A DNA stretch of 15,393 nucleotides from Petrotoga sp. UBA5851 (lineage in GTDB: Bacteria; Thermotogota; Thermotogae; Petrotogales; Petrotogaceae). The notes below the pieces were generated by a model, which was given only the letters and a program-made list of their open reading frames with translations, was not told where the DNA came from and searched no databases. This document shows, piece after piece, positions 8,985-15,393 of this stretch (position 1 is its first letter; each line of letters begins with the position of its first letter). Location: NCBI GenBank assembly GCA_002431635.1, contig DJGH01000062.1:391-15783 (forward strand), in the 5' to 3' direction. Both the position numbers and the translations under genes were made by a program.

Positions 8985-11641
8985 AGGATCTTTATCTCAT
9001 AGACGGTTCCGGCATAGCATACAGGGCATTTTTTGCAGTTGACCAGAACCTGACTGCTCCCTCTGGTCTTCACACCAACGCTATCTTCGGTGTATGCAGA
9101 ATGATGCTCAAGATAATCAAGGACTATATAAAAAAGGATGAAGATGGTGTTCTTTTTGTTTTTGATAAGAAAACCAAAACATACCGGCATGAGCTTCTTG
9201 AAAGCTATAAGGCGCAAAGGCCCAAAGCTCCTGCGGAATTTGTCGAGCAGCTTGGGTATATCGTGCGTTTGGTTGAGCTTTTGGGAATAAATGTTGCATG
9301 TGTAGACAACTATGAAGCCGACGACGTTATTGCGACAGTTGCCCAGAGATATAAAGATCAGGTTGAAAATGTATACATTATCACATCTGATAAAGACATG
9401 ATGCAGCTGGTAAAAGATAATATTTTCATTCTCAGGCCTGAAAAAGGTATAGGTGAGGTTGTAAAATTTGATGAAGAAAAGATAGTCCAGAAGATGGGCG
9501 TTCCCCCCTCAAAGATAATCGAACTGCTGGCACTTATGGGAGATGCCTCAGACAATGTGCCCGGAGTAAGGGGAATAGGTGAAAAAACTGCTCAGAAGCT
9601 TCTTCAGAGCTATAAGGATCTTGATGATCTTTATCAAAGAATTGACGAGCTTTCTGCAAGTACAAAAGAAAAACTTTTATCAGACAGGGATATGGCTTTT
9701 TTAAGCCGTAAGCTTGTTCAGCTTTCCAAGGATGTCCCGCTTTTCTATAAGGATGGGGAGCTTTTATACAGTCATTTTGATGAAAAACTTATGGATTTTC
9801 TCCAGGAACTTGGATTTAAAAGTATGATAAGAGAAGTTGGAGATGCAGGCAGAAAATCCAGCACACATGAATGCAAAGGTATATGTGAAGAGTATAGTCT
9901 TGGGAGATCACAGGAGTTTTTTGCCCGGGCCGGCATTGCCCGAGAACTTTCGGTAAGTGTATGTGCCTGGCCTAAGGATCCGTTTAAAGGTGTGCTGACC
10001 GGTGTAGCCTTAAGCTGGAAAGATAACGGTGATACATATACTTCTTATATAGATCTTAGTGGCGCTGGTGCAGGAGAGGTTGAGATCTTTTTAAAACAGC
10101 TTTCTGTCCTTTTTGAAGACAAGATCATCATCGGATACAATCTGAAATTTTTGCTATCTGTTTTTCTCCTACACGGGATAAAAGAGTTCAGAGTTGGTTT
10201 TGATACTATGACGGGAGCTTTCCTGTTAATGCCTGATGAAAAAAGATTTGATCTTGACAGCATATGCCAGAAGTATCTGGGCATGAAGATGCCGCAAGTG
10301 CAGGAAACTTCTCACAATACTCTTTTTGATGGTCAGGAACGGGCTGGGGAGGATGAGTCTTTAAAAAAATTATGTCTTGCTGAAAGCCTCTATAACCTTC
10401 TTCTTTTTTATGAGCTTTCAAAACTTATCAAAGAAAAGGAGCTTGAAAGTGCGGCTTACGACATAGACTTTCCGGTGACAAATGTGCTGGCATTTATGGA
10501 AACAAAAGGTGTGTACTTTGATACACAGTATCTTAAAATACTTGAGAATGAGTTTACAGCCAAAATAAACGATATAGACTTTCAGATACGAAAATACTCT
10601 GATCAAGCGTTTAATCCAAATTCTCCCAAGCAGGTGGGCGAGCTTTTGTTCGGAAAGCTTGGTCTTAAAGGAACCAAAAAGACTAAGACCGGAAGTTTTT
10701 CAACCGATGCTGAGACCCTTGAAGAGATAAGCGATCAACATCCTGTTATTCCGCTTATTCTTGGAAACAGGAAGTATCAAAAGCTTCTTTCCACGTATAT
10801 TAATGCAATACCGGCATTGGTGAATCCGGTTACAGGAAGGGTACATACATCATTGAATATTACCGGCGCTGCAACCGGAAGATTGAGCAGTACAGAGCCT
10901 AACTTGCAGAATCTTCCCATAAGGGAAGAAGAAGGAGAAAAGATAAGAGGTGCCGTTAAAGCACAGAAAGAGGATTCTGTTATTATCAGTGCGGACTATT
11001 CACAGATAGAGCTTAGAGTTTTGGCACATATGTCCGGTGATGAAGTTCTTATTGATGCTTATCATCACGACAAGGACATACATGCCCTTACGGCATCTAA
11101 GATCTTCGGAATAGATCTGGAACAGGTTACACCTGTAGAGCGAAGGGTCGGGAAGACGGTCAATTTTTCGATAGTTTATGGGGTCACAGCATTTGGGCTT
11201 GCTAATCGTACCGGTATCAGCAACCTACAGGCACAGAGGTTCATAGACAAGTATTTTGATCTCTATCGTGGTGTGGATCTATATCAAAGAAATATTCTGA
11301 ATTTCTTGAGAATAAACGGGTACGTTCAGACTATATTCGGAAGAAAGAGATTTTTAAGGAATATGCCATTCAACAAAGGGGAAATAGAACGTATGGCTAT
11401 AAACTCTCCTGTTCAGGGGAGTGCGGCTGATATAATGAAGCTTGCAATGATAAAGCTTTATAGAACGCTTCCTCAGTATGCACAGATGATTCTTCAGGTT
11501 CATGATGAAATACTTATAGAGGTTCCCCAAAAAATGGCAGAGCAGGTGGTTCCAGTTATCTGCAATGCGATGGAAAATGCTGTGGAGCTTAAGGTTCCTC
11601 TCAAGGTTGATGTCAATATATCCAAAAACTGGAAAAAATAA
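8981..11641 (+). CDS. polA: DNA polymerase I
   Basis: This 886-residue family A polymerase works in Okazaki fragment processing and repair. The 5' nuclease domain (1-290) carries Asp8, YEADD at 111-115, SDKD at 136-139 and a helix-hairpin-helix GVRGIGEKTA at 195-204. The 3'-5' exonuclease fold (about 320-480) is degenerate: the usual DxE of motif I is absent (LSVSVCAW at 323-330) and the Asp of motif II is replaced (NLKFLL at 387-392), so proofreading is probably lost, as in several Gram-positive and Thermus enzymes. The polymerase domain has motif A DYSQIELR (672-679), motif B RRVGKTVNFSIVYG (721-734, with Phe729 where E. coli has Phe762) and motif C VHDE (840-843). It overlaps the upstream synthetase gene by four bases. 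Confidence 0.98.
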   Translation: MKDLYLIDGSGIAYRAFFAVDQNLTAPSGLHTNAIFGVCRMMLKIIKDYIKKDEDGVLFVFDKKTKTYRHELLESYKAQRPKAPAEFVEQLGYIVRLVELLGINVACVDNYEADDVIATVAQRYKDQVENVYIITSDKDMMQLVKDNIFILRPEKGIGEVVKFDEEKIVQKMGVPPSKIIELLALMGDASDNVPGVRGIGEKTAQKLLQSYKDLDDLYQRIDELSASTKEKLLSDRDMAFLSRKLVQLSKDVPLFYKDGELLYSHFDEKLMDFLQELGFKSMIREVGDAGRKSSTHECKGICEEYSLGRSQEFFARAGIARELSVSVCAWPKDPFKGVLTGVALSWKDNGDTYTSYIDLSGAGAGEVEIFLKQLSVLFEDKIIIGYNLKFLLSVFLLHGIKEFRVGFDTMTGAFLLMPDEKRFDLDSICQKYLGMKMPQVQETSHNTLFDGQERAGEDESLKKLCLAESLYNLLLFYELSKLIKEKELESAAYDIDFPVTNVLAFMETKGVYFDTQYLKILENEFTAKINDIDFQIRKYSDQAFNPNSPKQVGELLFGKLGLKGTKKTKTGSFSTDAETLEEISDQHPVIPLILGNRKYQKLLSTYINAIPALVNPVTGRVHTSLNITGAATGRLSSTEPNLQNLPIREEEGEKIRGAVKAQKEDSVIISADYSQIELRVLAHMSGDEVLIDAYHHDKDIHALTASKIFGIDLEQVTPVERRVGKTVNFSIVYGVTAFGLANRTGISNLQAQRFIDKYFDLYRGVDLYQRNILNFLRINGYVQTIFGRKRFLRNMPFNKGEIERMAINSPVQGSAADIMKLAMIKLYRTLPQYAQMILQVHDEILIEVPQKMAEQVVPVICNAMENAVELKVPLKVDVNISKNWKK

Positions 11642-11654
11642 GGAGGAGAATGTT

Positions 11655-12179
11655 TTGCTTTCAGGAGATAAGGTTAAGCTCAGAGCGTATAAGAAAGAGG
11701 ATGTTCCGCTTGCATGCGAGTATATAAATGACCCGGAGGTATCTTTGATGCTTTCACCTTTAATACCCTTTCCGTATAAGCTTGAGGATGAATATAAGTG
11801 GTATGATTCACTGGGAATGGGCAGGGATGGAAAGTACAATTTTGCAGTTGAGAGGGTGTCGGATGGTCTTTATATTGGCGGTTGCGGTATAAATGATGTT
11901 GATTGGAAAAATTCTGTTGCAACGGTAGGAATTTTCATTTGTGCCAAGGAGTGCGGAAAGGGATACGGGACGCAGGCAATGGGTTTGCTCGTTGATTTCA
12001 TTTTTTCTCAAATGAATATACATAAGATAAAGCTCAATGTTTTCAGCTTTAATCACCGTGCTATAAAAAGTTATGAAAAGCTCGGATTTAAAAAAGAAGG
12101 GGTTTTGAGACAGGAAATATTCAGAAACGGGGAGTATTTTGATGAAATTGTGATGGGATTGCTCAAAGATGAACATTAA
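11655..12179 (+). CDS. GNAT-family N-acetyltransferase (RimJ/RimL-like)
   Basis: The 174-residue protein starts at TTG (11655), eight bases after the AGGAGG site that directly follows the polA stop; the frame upstream runs inside polA, and the ATG at 11650 is in another frame. It begins LSGDKVKLRAYKKED, as RimJ/RimL-type acetyltransferases do. The acetyl-CoA binding loop CGKGYGTQA is at 100-108 and the usual NHRAIKSYEKLGF at 133-145. It would move an acetyl group from acetyl-CoA to an amine; the substrate could be a protein N-terminus, an amino sugar or a small amine and cannot be told. It is the last gene before a new promoter and is probably cotranscribed with polA. Confidence 0.88.
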   Translation: MLSGDKVKLRAYKKEDVPLACEYINDPEVSLMLSPLIPFPYKLEDEYKWYDSLGMGRDGKYNFAVERVSDGLYIGGCGINDVDWKNSVATVGIFICAKECGKGYGTQAMGLLVDFIFSQMNIHKIKLNVFSFNHRAIKSYEKLGFKKEGVLRQEIFRNGEYFDEIVMGLLKDEH

Positions 12180-12191
12180 TTGTTATTATTG

Positions 12192-12200
12192 TGGTATAAT
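12192..12200 (+). promoter_or_regulatory. Extended -10 promoter of the coiled-coil to yvcK cluster
   Basis: TGG-TATAAT (12192-12200) is a perfect extended -10 in the 69-base gap after the acetyltransferase gene, about 49 bases before the next ATG. No good -35 is seen. There is no terminator before it, so read-through from polA is possible. Confidence 0.55.
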
Positions 12201-12248
12201 TTGATCTGAAACAATGTTAAAAATATCTTGATATAGGGGGGAATATAG

Positions 12249-12530
12249 ATGATGGAGTCTTTAAAAGAAATTGAACAGCTTATAGAAACACTTTCGGGAA
12301 AGTATAATTCACTCAAGGCCGAACAGAATAAGGTGAAGGAAGAAAAAGAAAAAGCACTTGCCGATTACAGGGAGCTTTTTGTAGAGTACGAAAAAGTCTG
12401 CAAAGAAAAAGAAGATATGCAGAGAGTAATAGACTCGCTGAGACTAAAGGGCGAAGAAGCCGAAACCAGGCTCCAGCAGATAAAAAAATCAATTATGGAC
12501 AAAATAAATGCTGAGCAGACTGAAGGATAA
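12249..12530 (+). CDS. Small coiled-coil protein, ZapB-like
   Basis: The 93-residue product is almost entirely one coiled coil: residues 3-88 show Leu/Ile/Val/Tyr at heptad positions between Lys and Glu runs (KVKEEKEKALADY and similar). There is no signal peptide, membrane span or other domain. GGGGG lies seven bases before the first of two adjacent ATG codons; the second (12252) is also possible. Size and make-up resemble ZapB, the coiled-coil partner of ZapA at the division ring, and the next gene is ZapA-like, which supports that reading. Coiled coils give little sequence evidence of ancestry, so the assignment is an inference from context. It is the first gene after the extended -10 promoter. 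Confidence 0.75.
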   Translation: MMESLKEIEQLIETLSGKYNSLKAEQNKVKEEKEKALADYRELFVEYEKVCKEKEDMQRVIDSLRLKGEEAETRLQQIKKSIMDKINAEQTEG

Positions 12531-12608
12531 CAGTATAGTGTGATTAGTAATGTTTTATGTTCTGTATGTTAACAAATGAGAGATAAAATAATCGGAAGGG
12601 TGGCTGAT

Positions 12609-12893
12609 TTGAGTAAATCCTATAGGGATGTTCAGATAGAAATATTAGATAAGATTTATCGGTATAAAGTAGATGAATCTTCTGATATGATTGATCCGGT
12701 CCTCTTGGAAATAAAAAATGAAGTGGAAAAGTATATAGATAAAGTCGGGAAATCAAAACTTGATGAGGTTCTGGTCCTTCTTCTTCTTAATGAGAAGCTG
12801 GAAAATATGAAAACCAAATCCCAGCTTGACGGTTTGGTAAGAAAGATAGGAGATATTGTAGACCCCATCCAATCTTATACTGAAGAAAGGTAG
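12609..12893 (+). CDS. zapA: ZapA-like cell division protein
   Basis: The product of 94 residues from TTG at 12609, or 105 from ATG at 12576, has the ZapA layout. A short beta-hairpin VQIEILDKIYRYKV (8-21) comes first, then a helix VLLEIKNEVEKYIDKV, and then a leucine-rich helix SKLDEVLVLLLLNEKLENMK that in ZapA forms the dimer and tetramer coil. ZapA bundles FtsZ filaments at the septum. The ATG at 12576 has no ribosome-binding site, whereas GGAAGGGTG lies nine bases before the TTG, and the hairpin then starts at the usual place near the N-terminus. Neighbours (a coiled-coil protein before it, murI after) fit a division and wall role. The match is structural by eye and moderate. Confidence 0.6.
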   Translation: MSKSYRDVQIEILDKIYRYKVDESSDMIDPVLLEIKNEVEKYIDKVGKSKLDEVLVLLLLNEKLENMKTKSQLDGLVRKIGDIVDPIQSYTEER

Positions 12894-12917
12894 CCTTTCT
12901 TGACAGGAGTGAAATTA

Positions 12918-13712
12918 ATGAGAGTAGGTTTTTTTGACTCGGGGCTTGGAGGATTAACCGTACTGAAAAAAGTGGTTGCGAACTTTGGGAACCACCAGTA
13001 TTTTTATTTTGGTGATACCCTTAGGGTGCCCTACGGATCCAAACCTATAGGCTATCTGGCTGAACTTTTAGAAAAAACCTTGGATTTTTTTGAAGATCTG
13101 AACATAGATATTCTTATTTCAGCCTGCAATACATCCGATTCGCTTGTTAAAAACAGGATAGTCAATGTTGGAAACCGTAATTTCAGATATATAAGCATCA
13201 TTGATAACGGTATAAGACAGATATCGGCCAATGAAAGAGTTCTTCTTTTAGCAACAGAAAACACGGTAAAATCAGGCAGTTACAGAGACGGTCTGGTAGA
13301 AAAGGGGATAGGTAAGCTTACCGAAAAATCATGTCCTCTTTTTGTCCCTCTTATAGAAGAAGGGTTCTGGTACGGCCAAATGGCGGAATCGATAGTCAGG
13401 TATTATCTTGAAGATTCCAACAGCGGATTTGATAAGATTATTCTTGGGTGTACACACTATCCTATTCTTAAAAAGCATATAATAAAAAATATTACCGCTG
13501 AGATAGTAGATCCTGCAGATGGAATCATAAAAGAGCTTGGTACTTCTTACAATCTGAAACACAGCAGCGGTCTTCCTAAGATAAACTTCTATATTACCGG
13601 GGACGTTGAAAAGTTCAAGGTTCTTTCGGGCAGGTTTTTGAGGACGGTTTATTTCAGAGGCTACTACTTCAAAATGGATCTAGAGACCAAAAAGTATTAT
13701 TATTTCAGATAA
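12918..13712 (+). CDS. murI: Glutamate racemase
   Basis: This enzyme converts L-glutamate to the D-glutamate needed for peptidoglycan stem peptides. The 264-residue protein starts at the ATG at 12918, eight bases after AGGAG; the in-frame TTG at 12900 lies upstream of that site. It shows FDSGLGGLTVL (Asp7, Ser8), GDTLRVPYGSKP at 32-43, the first catalytic Cys70 in ACNTS, and the second, Cys178, in GCTHYP. The residues after the first cysteine read SDS in place of the common ASA, a mild variation. The C-terminus is unusually aromatic (KKYYYFR). It sits in a run with the ZapA-like gene before it and rapZ 14 bases after it. Confidence 0.96.
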   Translation: MRVGFFDSGLGGLTVLKKVVANFGNHQYFYFGDTLRVPYGSKPIGYLAELLEKTLDFFEDLNIDILISACNTSDSLVKNRIVNVGNRNFRYISIIDNGIRQISANERVLLLATENTVKSGSYRDGLVEKGIGKLTEKSCPLFVPLIEEGFWYGQMAESIVRYYLEDSNSGFDKIILGCTHYPILKKHIIKNITAEIVDPADGIIKELGTSYNLKHSSGLPKINFYITGDVEKFKVLSGRFLRTVYFRGYYFKMDLETKKYYYFR

Positions 13713-13726
13713 CAGCGGGTGATCTG

Positions 13727-14584
13727 GTGAAGGAAAATCCAATCATATATCTTATAACAGGGCTTTCCGGTGCAGGAAAGACTTTTTTGCTTAAGGCCAT
13801 GGAAGATGAGGGTTACTATACAGTTGACAATGTTCCACCTCATCTCATAAAAGACATGATAAACATAATCTGTACCAGCGAATATTCAAAAGTCGCTGTT
13901 GTAAGTGATATAAGGTGGAAAAATACTAAGGATCTTACAGATGTTTTTCTTAATATAGAGAATTATGTCAATCAGTCTGTGAACATTAAAAAAGTATTTT
14001 TATATGCTGATAAACAGATTCTTATGAAAAGATTCATGCAGTCAAGACGCGGGCATCCATTGGGAGTACCTACAGAAGATGCCATAGAAAAAGAGATGCA
14101 GCTTTTAAACCCTATAAAGGAAATATGCGATATTGTGCTTGATTCTTCAAATACAGAACCGTCACAGCTCAGAAAGCGTTTTTTTGAGATAATAAATGAA
14201 GGCAAAAGAACTCTTAAACTGAATATAGTTAGCTTTGGCTTCAAGTACGGTTATGTGGAAAACAGCGATTATGTATTTGATGTGAGGTACCTTCCAAATC
14301 CGTATTATATTTTTGAAATGTATAAACTTACAGGATTAGATCATCAAATAGCTGAATATCTTGGAAACTTTGAACAGACAGGTGAGACTGTCCGCAGGTT
14401 GTATGACTTTGCCTGTTTTGTACAGGACAATTACTCAGAGTCGGGAAGGATAGAGGCTTATTTCTGTATAGGCTGCACCGGAGGAAAGCACAGATCTGTT
14501 TATATAGCCCAAAGAATATATGAACTCATGAGAGAACAGAATAGAGAAGTAAGTATTTTTCACAGAGACATGATTAAGGAATGA
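13727..14584 (+). CDS. rapZ: RNase adapter protein RapZ (YvcJ family)
   Basis: This nucleotide-binding regulator has 285 residues, the usual length. It starts at GTG just after GGGTGATC. The Walker A loop GLSGAGKT is at 12-19, and the C-terminal hallmark GCTGGKHRS is at 249-257. In E. coli RapZ senses glucosamine-6-phosphate and directs RNase E to the small RNA GlmZ; the Bacillus member YvcJ is a GTPase linked to competence. The last codons of rapZ are followed at once by yvcK (ATGATATGAATG), a gene pair conserved in many Firmicutes and related groups where whiA commonly comes next. Its place after murI fits control of amino-sugar and wall precursor supply. Confidence 0.95.
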   Translation: MKENPIIYLITGLSGAGKTFLLKAMEDEGYYTVDNVPPHLIKDMINIICTSEYSKVAVVSDIRWKNTKDLTDVFLNIENYVNQSVNIKKVFLYADKQILMKRFMQSRRGHPLGVPTEDAIEKEMQLLNPIKEICDIVLDSSNTEPSQLRKRFFEIINEGKRTLKLNIVSFGFKYGYVENSDYVFDVRYLPNPYYIFEMYKLTGLDHQIAEYLGNFEQTGETVRRLYDFACFVQDNYSESGRIEAYFCIGCTGGKHRSVYIAQRIYELMREQNREVSIFHRDMIKE

Positions 14585-14589
14585 TATGA

Positions 14590-15393
14590 ATGACCAACCT
14601 TGTTGCAATCGGAGGAGGAACAGGATTAAGCCAGCTTCTTAGGGGGCTCAAATGGTATGATGAGCTCAGTATAGTTTCGATAGTGGCTGTTACCGATGAT
14701 GGCGGAAGTTCCGGGATAATAAGGCAGGATTTTGAAATTCCTCCACCAGGAGATGTCAGAAATAACATAGTGGCACTTGCGGAAAAGGAATCTCTTATAA
14801 CAGATCTTCTTTCGTACAGATTTGAAGAGGGTTTCCTTGGAGGACATAATCTTGGGAATATTATTCTCCTAGCCCTTACAAGGATAAACGGCAACAGCTT
14901 TCCGCTTGCGGTAAAAAGTTTATCGGATTTTCTGAATACTAAGGGTAGAGTTCTACCCTGTTCTTGTGATATGCTCAGACTAGTGGCATCATTTGAGAAT
15001 GGTGATGTGGTTTTCGGTGAAACCAGCATAAACCGTCACGGAGGAAAGATCAAGGAAGTTTGGCTTGACACTGTTGCGGAACCGTTTTCAGAAACCATAT
15101 CCTCACTTGAAAAAGCCGACTGTATAGTTCTTGGTCCGGGTTCATTGTATACCAGCATAATAACAAATTTTCTTGTTCAAGAGATAAAAGACGCGATAAA
15201 AAAATCCGGAGCGGAGGTTATATACATATCCAATATAATGACTCAGCCCGGGGAGACAGAAAACTATACCCTAAGTCAGCATGTAAGCCAGATAGAATAT
15301 TATATGGGTCGTAAAATAGATAAAATAGTGGTAAACGATTCTTCATTTCCTTTGGATGTGCTTGATAGGTACAAAGAAAAAAATTCAATTCCG
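14590..15393 (+). CDS. yvcK: YvcK/CofD-like UDP-sugar-binding regulator (3' end outside window)
   Basis: The first 268 codons are present and the frame runs off the right edge; the family is about 320 residues. The start at 14590 is five bases past the rapZ stop, with AAGGA at 14575-14579 inside rapZ. Motifs are GGGTG at 8-12, TDDGGSSG at 35-42, PPPGDVRNN at 51-59, GGHNLGN at 84-90 and GPGSLYTS at 182-189. These mark the CofD/YvcK fold, but the gene context is that of YvcK and not the F420 enzyme CofD. In Bacillus YvcK (MgfK) binds UDP-GlcNAc and is needed for growth and shape on gluconeogenic carbon sources. Confidence 0.95.
   Translation, partial: MTNLVAIGGGTGLSQLLRGLKWYDELSIVSIVAVTDDGGSSGIIRQDFEIPPPGDVRNNIVALAEKESLITDLLSYRFEEGFLGGHNLGNIILLALTRINGNSFPLAVKSLSDFLNTKGRVLPCSCDMLRLVASFENGDVVFGETSINRHGGKIKEVWLDTVAEPFSETISSLEKADCIVLGPGSLYTSIITNFLVQEIKDAIKKSGAEVIYISNIMTQPGETENYTLSQHVSQIEYYMGRKIDKIVVNDSSFPLDVLDRYKEKNSIP

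Noticed and set aside
11354..12176. Minus-strand frames across the polA end and the acetyltransferase gene
   Set aside because: They are antisense to two well-supported genes, with no ribosome-binding site or domain.
12180..12248. A riboswitch or small RNA in the gap before the coiled-coil gene
   Set aside because: The gap is only 69 bases and is explained by an extended -10 promoter and a ribosome-binding site; no convincing stem was found.
14590..15393. CofD (F420 biosynthesis transferase)
   Set aside because: The fold is shared, but the position next to rapZ and the DDGGSSG and PPPGDVRNN motifs fit YvcK; no F420 genes are seen.

Overview
The window is a gene-dense piece of an AT-rich bacterial chromosome. 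Promoters, ribosome-binding sites and factor-independent terminators are easy to read. Three things suggest a diderm organism with an HrcA-type heat-shock circuit: a near-perfect CIRCE operator before groES-groEL, a secreted protein whose last third looks like an outer-membrane barrel ending in an aromatic residue, and a GAPDH of the GapA/kinetoplastid type. The rapZ-yvcK gene order is the one common in Firmicutes and Thermotogota. I cannot name the phylum from this sequence alone; a spirochaete-like or Thermotoga/Clostridia-related lineage would fit. No rRNA, tRNA, CRISPR array, insertion sequence or phage gene was seen.

Left part (1-2304): two tandem ORFs of 40 codons, each with a good ribosome-binding site and with matching C-terminal ends, are followed by a hairpin and an ArsR-family winged-helix regulator. 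Converging on the regulator is a secreted protein (complement of 972-2234). It appears to start with the rare codon ATT and joins a CsgG/FlgT-like periplasmic part to a putative beta-barrel.

Middle part (2275-7474): groES-groEL on the minus strand run from a promoter followed by CIRCE and end at a hairpin terminator. A 110-residue protein of unknown function lies upstream. Divergent from it is a monocistronic gap gene, which shares a bidirectional terminator with a convergent GAF-PAS-GGDEF diguanylate cyclase whose active site and inhibitory site are both intact.

Right part (7515-15393): a long plus-strand run begins with a RelA/SpoT-type (p)ppGpp synthetase that lacks a hydrolase domain and has a long unassigned C-terminal region. 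It is coupled by an ATGA overlap to polA (active 5' nuclease and polymerase, dead proofreading site) and then to a GNAT acetyltransferase with a TTG start. A new promoter then leads into a small coiled-coil protein, a ZapA-like protein, murI, rapZ and yvcK (cut by the window end). These last genes read as a cell division and cell-wall precursor cluster: septal-ring factors, D-glutamate supply and the two regulators of amino-sugar metabolism.

The points most worth a second look are the paired 40-residue proteins, the ATT start on the secreted barrel protein, the synthetase-polA coupling, and the coiled-coil/ZapA-like pair heading the wall cluster.
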